Origin: CAZUVM01 sp964623885
GTDB taxonomy: Bacteria; Verrucomicrobiota; Verrucomicrobiia; Limisphaerales; UBA8199
Assembly: GCA_964623885.1 (NCBI GenBank)
Contig: CAZUVM010000191.1
Span: forward strand, 1 to 18,724
DNA length: 18,724 nucleotides
Direction: 5' to 3'
In this document: piece after piece, positions 14,413-18,724 of the stretch
How positions within the stretch are numbered: position 1 is the stretch's first letter
Layout: each line of letters opens with the position of its first letter
Notes under the pieces: model-generated
Seen by the model: the letters and a program-made list of their open reading frames with translations, nothing else
Databases searched by the model: none
Told to the model about the DNA's origin: nothing
Made by a program: the position numbers and the translations under genes

Positions 14413-15216
14413 ATGTTCAAAGTGTCGGCCTTGGCTGCGGTTGCCTGGCTGGCTGTCGGCTTTGTCGCTTTTGAGGCAAAGGCCCAGACGAATCTCGTTG
14501 CGAATGGCGGTTTTGAGGCCGGCCCGGCCGGCGAGGGACACTTCACAAACTGGGGATGGCTTGGCCCTGCGGACAACTTCAGTAACTACGGTGTTGCGCA
14601 ATCGAGCAGCTTTCCGGACGTGGCTGAGGAGGGCAATTACTACGCGTACTTTCGCGGGCATCCTACCGACAACTCCCAGGACTGCCTTGGCACGACGGTC
14701 AACCTGAAGGTGGGCGGGCTATACAATGTCAGCTATTACCTGGGCACCGACGGTTCAACCCTGGGTACGGGTGCGGCGATGTGGGTGGTCATCGGGACGT
14801 CATTCGGAATTGACCTGGGCCAGGATGTGATGCTGACCGCTTTTTACGCTAATTCTTCGAACGCCATACCGTACCGCGAGTTCAGCGTCAATTACCTGGC
14901 CACGACCGCTTCACCGATCTTGTCGTTTCACGGCATCAACGCAACCAACGGGATGCCTGCCACGAACGCCATCCTTTTGGACGGGGTCTGGATGACGCTA
15001 GCGTATCCGCCATTGAATCTCAGGCTGTCTTCGCCCAACCAGCTCGTGTTCCGATGGCCGTTCACGAACAGTCCCTATCGTCTTCAATCCAGCACCTCGC
15101 TGGCGTCAACAAACTGGACGACCCTGACGAACGTGCCCGTAAACGCGGGCACAAACAGCCAAATCGTGCTGACCGCCCAGGCCGGCCAGCAGTTTTACCG
15201 GCTCACGCTGCCGTAG
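14413..15216 (+). CDS. Secreted NGGFE-type jelly-roll-like protein
   Basis: 267 aa from ATG 14413, chosen because AAAGG lies 7 nt upstream and the signal peptide starts at once (FKVSALAAVAWLAVGFVAFEAKAQ, 2-25). An ATG at 14395 is a close alternative; the still longer frame to 14242 reads through a tandem repeat and is rejected. Residues 26-195 form one beta-rich domain opening with NLVANGGFEAG and including a Gly/Tyr-rich strand (LKVGGLYNVSYYLGTDGS) and ILLDGVWMTL near the end. This order (N-G-x-F-E, then buried strands, then L-D-x-V) is that of galactose-binding-like carbohydrate modules such as DUF642, so sugar binding is plausible but unproven. Residues 198-267 are the shared FYR-type module (YRLQSSTSLASTNWTTL...FYRLTLP). 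A small hairpin GGCTTC-TGT-GAAGCC (14355-14369) lies in the leader. Confidence 0.82.
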   Translation: MFKVSALAAVAWLAVGFVAFEAKAQTNLVANGGFEAGPAGEGHFTNWGWLGPADNFSNYGVAQSSSFPDVAEEGNYYAYFRGHPTDNSQDCLGTTVNLKVGGLYNVSYYLGTDGSTLGTGAAMWVVIGTSFGIDLGQDVMLTAFYANSSNAIPYREFSVNYLATTASPILSFHGINATNGMPATNAILLDGVWMTLAYPPLNLRLSSPNQLVFRWPFTNSPYRLQSSTSLASTNWTTLTNVPVNAGTNSQIVLTAQAGQQFYRLTLP

Positions 15217-15271
15217 GGCTGAAGGCTATCGCTCCTTAAACAAACCTGTAACCGGCACCGCGGCGCTGACT

Positions 15272-15316
15272 CCCCTCGCCTCCAATGGCCAGTCCGGCTC
15301 GGACGGAGGAGAGGGG
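15272..15316. terminator. Compound stem-loop after the NGGFE gene
   Basis: CCCCTC-G-CCTCC (15272-15283) pairs with GGAGG-A-GAGGGG (15305-15316), interrupted by one mismatch, and the enclosed segment holds a perfect inner hairpin GTCCG-GCT-CGGAC (15292-15304). It starts 56 nt after the stop codon of the upstream gene. It is strongly stable on paper but has no T-run, so it could be a terminator, an mRNA-end stabiliser or a REP-type repeat. Confidence 0.45.
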
Positions 15317-15343
15317 TTGGGGGAGAGGTGGCCTCGTTCCCTC

Positions 15344-15367
15344 TTAATCGTAATCTTAATCGTAATC
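15344..15367. repeat. TTAATCGTAATC direct repeat, two copies
   Basis: A 12-bp unit is repeated perfectly (15344-15355 and 15356-15367), followed by degenerate CTGATC. It is itself built from a TAATC-like half unit. It lies in the gap 15217-15574, which also holds a pyrimidine-rich CCTCCTCCTCGTTCTCGTCC stretch at about 15424-15450 and no credible gene; the acidic minus-strand frame there (15195-15527) is a translation of these repeats. Confidence 0.65.
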
Positions 15368-15574
15368 CTGATCCTCCGCCAAAGCACCACACGCGCATTG
15401 CGCCCCTGAAGCGTCGGATTTCGTCCTCCTCCTCGTTCTCGTCCTCGAACTGTGTTTCATGGGCAGGAGGCCCAACATTTCTATTACTCCATCCTTCCTG
15501 ATCGGCTCCAGGTGATTCACCGGGCATAGATTTCGTAACTCACCCGCGTTGCGCGGTTGGTCCAGGCGTGCGAC

Positions 15575-15712
15575 TTAGAGCGTGTTTGGAAAATGCTGAC
15601 GGAGTGCGAGCGGTCACCGCTCGCAGCAGCCGGAACGGTGCCCACGCCGAAACTACGACACGGCCATGCGGCATTCCGGGCTCAACTTCAGCATTTTCCA
15701 AACACGCTCTTA
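15575..15712. mobile_element. MITE-like element with 23-bp terminal inverted repeats
   Basis: Perfect 23-bp inverted repeats lie at 15577-15599 and 15688-15710 (agagcgtgtttgg... and its complement). Placing the ends at GAGCG gives a TTA duplication on both sides (15575-15577 and 15710-15712). The total of about 132 bp is too short to encode a transposase, as expected of a miniature inverted-repeat element moved by an enzyme encoded elsewhere. GAG termini with a T-N-A duplication recall some IS5-family groups, but that assignment is from memory. An internal hairpin (GCGAGCGG-TCA-CCGCTCGC, 15606-15624) is conserved in the partial copy at 14095. It ends 15 nt before the start of the 67-aa gene. 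Confidence 0.8.
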
Positions 15713-15727
15713 GATCCGCAGTTACTT

Positions 15728-15931
15728 ATGAAGCGCCTGGTCAGAAACAAAATAAACGGTGCCTACCTTGGGAATGATGGAAGTTGGACCCAACAACATT
15801 CTATCGCCACTCATTTTCGGGATATTGACTCGCTGCCCGCAGTGGTGCGAACTCTTGAGCGGGCGGACCTTGAGATAGTGCTGATGGATGAAGGGCCGTC
15901 ACACTCGGATGTGACCTTGCCGCTCGGCTGA
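15728..15931 (+). CDS. Small conserved-type hypothetical protein
   Basis: 67 aa from ATG 15728. The open frame extends upstream through the MITE-like element, so the first ATG after the element is used. The pattern, a short strand (NGAYLGNDGSW), a helix with A-T-x-F-R-D-I-x-S, and a strand (ADLEIVLMDE) ending D-V-T-L-P-L, is one I associate with small uncharacterised bacterial proteins of 60-80 aa in which a D-G-S-W turn is followed by A-x-x-F; no named domain can be given. It has no signal peptide, so it is probably cytoplasmic. No SD is visible, and the MITE has replaced whatever lay upstream, so its promoter may be disturbed. It ends one base before the end of the convergent gene. Confidence 0.6.
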   Translation: MKRLVRNKINGAYLGNDGSWTQQHSIATHFRDIDSLPAVVRTLERADLEIVLMDEGPSHSDVTLPLG

Positions 15932-15932
15932 G

Positions 15933-16667
15933 TCACGTGGTAGGGGCGCACGCCATGCGCGCCTTGGCGGGTACCAGAGTGCCCGCCCTGCCTTGAGCTG
16001 GCGTCGCTACGGGTGTGATTGGAACGGCTCTAACTGAAAAATCCGTCACTCGCGCCCAGTGCTCCGCCGCCTCGGACCCCTGGTAAAACTGCAGGCTGAT
16101 TTTTGCGACGTTGTTGGTCGGCGCCGGCGTGGCGCATTGGCCCGCATTGTGCCAGTCCGATTCACCGGGAATCCGATACTGCCCACGGATTTCGTTTCCT
16201 TTGGCGACCAGGCGCAAGCGAACCGTCGTGGATGCAATCGGGATGATCGCCAGGGTGCGGGTTTTGTCTCCTTCCTCCCGGCCCATAACGACGCTCAACT
16301 TCCCGTCCACCAGCTCCTGGCCAATCTTCACCATGTTGCTGTCATCGTAATACCACACCAGGTCCGACTGCTCGTATTGATGCGTCGGATTGTTTTCGAC
16401 CGTGACGGTGATCTCGATCTCCGAGTGCGTCCTTTCCGGCGCCAGCCGGGCGAGCAGGTTCCTGGCATCATTTTTAGGACCCCACATGTTCCCGGGCTCG
16501 ATGCGCACCTCCAAACCGCGGTCAGTGACGCGCCAGAATCCGGAATGCTCGCGGACCCAGGACCAACCCTCCCCCAGCTTGCCTTTGAAATCGTCGTGAA
16601 ACAATTCCTGGGCGCCAAGCCGTAAACAAGTTGTGATGAGCAGGGCAGTGGTCAGGAGCGCTTTCAT
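15933..16667 (-). CDS. Secreted concanavalin-like (DUF1349-type) protein
   Basis: 244 aa from ATG 16667; the frame continues upstream but with a Pro-rich extension that is not signal-like. A signal peptide is visible at 1-19 (MKALLTTALLITTCLRLGA). Residues 21-212 have the layout of a DUF1349 / GH43-C-terminal concanavalin-like jelly roll: LFHDDFKGKLGEGWSWVRE (22-40), FWRVTDRGLEVRIEPG (44-59), ARNLLARLAP, YEQSDLVWYYDDSNMVKIG (98-116), LSVVMGREEGDKTRTLA (124-140), VRLRLVAKGNEIRGQYR (149-165) and ISLQFYQGSE (190-199). Such domains usually bind carbohydrate or accompany glycoside hydrolases; no catalytic residues are evident. The last 20 or so residues (GRAGTLVPAKARMACAPTT) are encoded by a hairpin-forming repeat and probably are not part of the ancestral protein. 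No clear SD. Confidence 0.8.
   Translation of the reverse strand: MKALLTTALLITTCLRLGAQELFHDDFKGKLGEGWSWVREHSGFWRVTDRGLEVRIEPGNMWGPKNDARNLLARLAPERTHSEIEITVTVENNPTHQYEQSDLVWYYDDSNMVKIGQELVDGKLSVVMGREEGDKTRTLAIIPIASTTVRLRLVAKGNEIRGQYRIPGESDWHNAGQCATPAPTNNVAKISLQFYQGSEAAEHWARVTDFSVRAVPITPVATPAQGRAGTLVPAKARMACAPTT
15966..15987. repeat. REP-like hairpin inside a coding 3' end
   Basis: GGCGGG (15966-15971) pairs with CCCGCC (15982-15987), and T-A-C/G-T-G extends the stem to nine pairs with one G-U, leaving a 4-nt loop. The flanking GGGGCGCACGCCATGCGCGCC (about 15944-15964) is also partly self-complementary. The hairpin lies between convergent genes but within the last codons of the minus-strand one. 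Confidence 0.5.
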
Positions 16668-16789
16668 AAGCAGCGCTTCGGGATAATCGCAATCCTGCCG
16701 TATGGCAAGAGGGTTCGCGTCAACTTCAGGGATTGGGGGCGGTTCAGGCAGAGGCATCCTGCCATTTGATGGATTACGAAAGAGTCCAG

Positions 16790-16877
16790 TGGTGCCGGTG
16801 GTGGGACTCGAACCCACACGGCTTTTTAAGGCCCCAGGATTTTAAGTCCTGTGCGTCTGCCATTTCGCCACACCGGC
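16790..16877 (-). tRNA. tRNA-Leu (anticodon UAA)
   Basis: The reverse complement of 16794-16877 folds as a class II tRNA. Acceptor arms are GCCGGTG and CACCGGC. The D-arm holds GGCGAAATGGCAGACGC. The anticodon stem CAGGA/TCCTG (16835-16839 and 16847-16851) encloses CTTAAAA, giving anticodon UAA (16842-16844). A long variable arm follows (GGGGCCTTAAAAAGCC), then a T-arm with GGTTCGAGTCC. The discriminator A and a genome-encoded CCA occupy 16793-16790. The long variable arm and UAA anticodon assign it to leucine (codon UUA). It stands alone between two protein genes on the same strand. No integrase or attachment-site duplication of its 3' end is seen. Confidence 0.97.
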
Positions 16878-17022
16878 AATGCTGGATTGTGCGGCAACGT
16901 GTTCACCGTGCCACAGCACTTGCTGGGAGTGCAAGCGTTCAAATGGGCGCTCGTCCAGGTCCTGGTTGGTGTCGTCTTGCCACTTCTGCAGCGATCGCCA
17001 AGACCGGTCCCTTTACAACGCT

Positions 17023-18324
17023 TCACGGAGCCGCAAGTCGGTAATATCCATTAACGTTGGTCAATGGCAGAACGACATGACAAACGCCCGATTGACCACT
17101 TTGGTCGTAGACGAGTGTTGGTGGGTTGGTAACTGCTTCCCAGTTTACTCCGCCGAGGTCACGATTGAATTGTAAGCCATAGTTCGTAGCCCATCCCTGC
17201 CAACTTAGAATAACGGCGGGTTGACGAGTTGCTGGCACATTCGTCAACCCGATGTTCAATGTCGGCGGAGGCCAGTGATAAACCAGAACCGGAGCATCCG
17301 AATCGACTGAGGTAAACCCGATCGCAAATTTTTGGCCATCCGCCGACGCAGCTATAACCGGGGAGTCCCAACTTCTGGAAGCATTCGTCGGCAAATTAAG
17401 CCAGGTCCAAGAACTTCCGTAGTCAGCCGATGTGTAAAAGTGCCCGATTGCCCCGCCAAATTGAAAACCTGCTAGGAGCCGTTGCCCGTCCCAAGACGAA
17501 GCAACCGCGCACCATTCCTGTGGCGTTACTTTGCATACGTGCCACGTGGCTCCCGAGTTCGTAGAAACACACAAGGGCCCGCCCAACGATCCACCTGCGC
17601 CCGCCACCAATTTCGTGCCATCGAATGAGCAAGCGACGGATAGCCAGTTTGTAATTGGTGCGCTGCTCAACGTCCAGCTCATGCCGGAATTCCTGGAGAT
17701 AAAAATCCCGGTTCCACCTCCTGCTGCAATCGCTGTGCTCCCATCGCCGGAAACCGCAACACAAGTAAGGAAATTGGAAGAAGTGTAATAAGGGAAGAAT
17801 CGGTTTGTTACCCACGTTGCACCAGAATTTGTTGAGGCAAACACATTTATGGCCTCAAGCGCCAGCAACTTTGTCCCGTCTGCTGATGAGCTTACAGACT
17901 GGCAATTCAAGGCGAGTCTCTTGGTCCAATGGGCTCCCAAATCTGTTGAGGTATAAACCGCGAAGTTGCCCGGGACAATCAGTTTAGTTCCATCCGCTGA
18001 GCAAGCGACTGTTGCGATTGCACCATAAGGGGTGTTGTCTGGAACGTTATTCGATGCCCAAGTCTGCCCGGAATTGGTCGAAATATAGAGCCCGGCGTTT
18101 GTGAGCGCACTGCCCGCTATCAAAGTTGTCCCATCGGCTGATGATGCAATGCACCACCACATTTGCATTCGGGGCGCACTCGTCAACAGCCATTCTTGTG
18201 CAAGAATCGGACGCGATAGAAGTGCGCAAGCGAATGCCACAATGAGTGGAGGTGTGATACGGCGCCGGGGAATCGGTTTCCTAGAGGTGAATGAAGCTCG
18301 TGTGCCCGCATAGACGGTCTTCAT
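17023..18324 (-). CDS. Secreted seven-repeat Asp-box propeller protein
   Basis: 433 aa from ATG 18324; a GTG three codons upstream is also possible. A basic N-terminus (RKPIPRRRIT) leads into a signal peptide (about 25-43, ending ILAQ). Seven repeats of about 45 residues follow, each with a V-A-C/S-S-A-D-G-T-K-L-I-A-like strand (near 61, 109, 147, 192, 232, 277, 327), and most with an Asp-box hairpin: STNSGQTW (82-89), STDLGAHW (126-133), STNSGATW (164-171), SRNSGMSW (210-217), STNSGATW (254-261) and SADYGSSW (299-306). This is the YVTN/BNR-like seven-bladed beta-propeller fold. Sialidase catalytic residues are not evident, so binding or scaffolding is more likely than catalysis. Residues 353-433 are the shared FYR-type C-terminal module, here ending YYRLAAP. 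It differs from the 862-aa propeller in size and repeat spacing. No SD. Confidence 0.87.
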   Translation of the reverse strand: MKTVYAGTRASFTSRKPIPRRRITPPLIVAFACALLSRPILAQEWLLTSAPRMQMWWCIASSADGTTLIAGSALTNAGLYISTNSGQTWASNNVPDNTPYGAIATVACSADGTKLIVPGNFAVYTSTDLGAHWTKRLALNCQSVSSSADGTKLLALEAINVFASTNSGATWVTNRFFPYYTSSNFLTCVAVSGDGSTAIAAGGGTGIFISRNSGMSWTLSSAPITNWLSVACSFDGTKLVAGAGGSLGGPLCVSTNSGATWHVCKVTPQEWCAVASSWDGQRLLAGFQFGGAIGHFYTSADYGSSWTWLNLPTNASRSWDSPVIAASADGQKFAIGFTSVDSDAPVLVYHWPPPTLNIGLTNVPATRQPAVILSWQGWATNYGLQFNRDLGGVNWEAVTNPPTLVYDQSGQSGVCHVVLPLTNVNGYYRLAAP

Positions 18325-18395
18325 GCAACACACGGCAGCATTGCCAATGCCACGCCAGATTTAACTTGAAATCGAGTGGGGCAGGGCGGTTGTTT

Positions 18396-18430
18396 GCGTG
18401 AGGTTCACGCAAAAGGCGTGAACCTCACGC
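18396..18430. repeat. 15-bp perfect inverted repeat with nested palindromes
   Basis: GCGTGAGGTTCACGC (18396-18410) is followed after AAAAG by its exact complement GCGTGAACCTCACGC (18416-18430). Each arm is itself a hairpin (GCGTGA-N3-TCACGC), so both a long stem and a double-hairpin or cruciform are possible. It lies 72 bp upstream of the propeller gene start at 18324. It could be an operator, a REP unit or a terminator for a gene to the right; no T-run follows. Confidence 0.7.
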
Positions 18431-18653
18431 GCTTCCCGAGAAGGCCAAAGCAACTATCGCAACCGAAGCTCCTCATGGAGAAATGGGGAGGGGAAATGAA
18501 ACGGGGCTATTATCATAGCGTCCCTGGGGGGACTTCGATTGGGCCGCTCCGCTCGCACAGACACAGGATTGAGAACAACTCCGCTAGACGCAAGCGCGAC
18601 TATTAGCGCACGCACGGCCCAAGCGCGAAGGTTCCTAGACTGGAAAAAAGGAG

Positions 18654-18724
18654 ATGGCTACGCCGAACTTCAAGACACGGAGTGCACCCGGGGTGCTGCT
18701 TCCTCAGGGCAATCGACGCAGAAT
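18654..18724 (+). CDS. Possible start of a gene, cut by window edge
   Basis: ATG at 18654 opens a frame of 23 full codons (MATPNFKTRSAPGVLLPQGN, then Arg-rich) that is still open at the window edge. AAAAAAGGAG lies directly before the ATG with no spacer, closer than usual for a Shine-Dalgarno. Too short to assign; it may be chance. The rest of the 330-base gap to its left holds only the inverted repeat and no credible gene. Confidence 0.22.
   Translation, partial: MATPNFKTRSAPGVLLPQGNRRR

Noticed and set aside
15195..15527. Minus-strand frame with an acidic FEDENEEEDE string
   Set aside because: The string comes from a pyrimidine-rich periodic repeat and the frame overlaps the compound stem-loop; there is no start signal or domain.
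15557..15727. Upstream part of the 124-codon frame containing the 67-aa protein
   Set aside because: This part is translated from the MITE-like element and its terminal inverted repeats.
16733..17044. Plus-strand frame of 103 codons across the tRNA
   Set aside because: It contains the string RWWDSNPHGFLRPQDFKSCA, which is the antisense translation of a tRNA-Leu and a well-known source of false gene calls.
18376..18606. 76-codon plus-strand frame at the right edge
   Set aside because: It starts within the nested inverted repeat region and has an Arg/His/Gly composition without SD or domain.
16790..18724. Genomic island integrated at the tRNA-Leu gene
   Set aside because: No integrase gene, no duplicated tRNA 3' end and no change in gene style was seen on either side within the window.

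Overview
The window looks like a chromosomal stretch from a Verrucomicrobiota bacterium, probably of the Pedosphaera/Limisphaerales type. This is inferred from protein style and not from a marker gene. The signs are many secreted low-complexity or beta-rich proteins ending in a shared FYR/YYR-x-x-P tail, a Tat-exported Gfo/Idh/MocA oxidoreductase, a 3-keto-disaccharide hydrolase (DUF1080) protein, choice-of-anchor/TIGR03803-type repeats, few Shine-Dalgarno sequences, and wide intergenic gaps filled with short palindromic or periodic repeats. No rRNA, CRISPR array, phage or conjugation gene is visible. The one RNA gene is a tRNA-Leu(UAA).

Layout. At 1-60 there is a triple-hairpin intergenic repeat, followed by a stretch with no convincing gene. 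From 425 to 3294 there are three minus-strand genes: a membrane-anchored hypothetical, a secreted glycine-rich protein with a duplicated N-terminal module, and a cytoplasmic hypothetical. From 3295 to 6412 a repeat-rich leader, with an inverted repeat and a tiny SD-equipped ORF, precedes an 862-aa secreted Asp-box (BNR/sialidase-like) propeller protein. From 6413 to 9023 there is a convergent repeat-rich gap, a secreted DUF1080 protein on minus, and a membrane-anchored coiled-coil/TPR-like protein on plus. From 9107 to 12459 there is a minus-strand run: an EXORDIUM-like HE-motif protein, then a phosphoesterase-family protein (28 nt apart), then the Tat-exported Gfo/Idh/MocA oxidoreductase. From 12677 to 15216 two plus-strand secreted proteins follow: a seven-repeat TIGR03803-type propeller and an NGGFE-type jelly-roll-like protein. 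From 14095 to 15931 lie two related MITE-like sequences, one complete with terminal inverted repeats and a TTA duplication, plus a 67-aa protein directly downstream of it. From 15933 to 18324 there are a secreted concanavalin-like protein on minus, the tRNA and a second seven-repeat Asp-box propeller. The right edge holds a strong 15-bp inverted repeat and perhaps the first codons of a gene.

How the genes fit together. Most products are exported and probably act at or outside the cell surface. Five proteins from four different architectures end in the same roughly 60-residue C-terminal module, which suggests a common sorting, anchoring or accessory function. The DUF1080 protein and the Tat oxidoreductase belong to families linked to 3-keto-glycoside metabolism and lie about 1.4 kb apart, with one gene between them. 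No two-gene system could be proven from sequence alone. The best candidates for something undescribed are the shared C-terminal module, the EXORDIUM-like/phosphoesterase pair without signal peptides, and the MITE whose insertion point supplies a stop codon.
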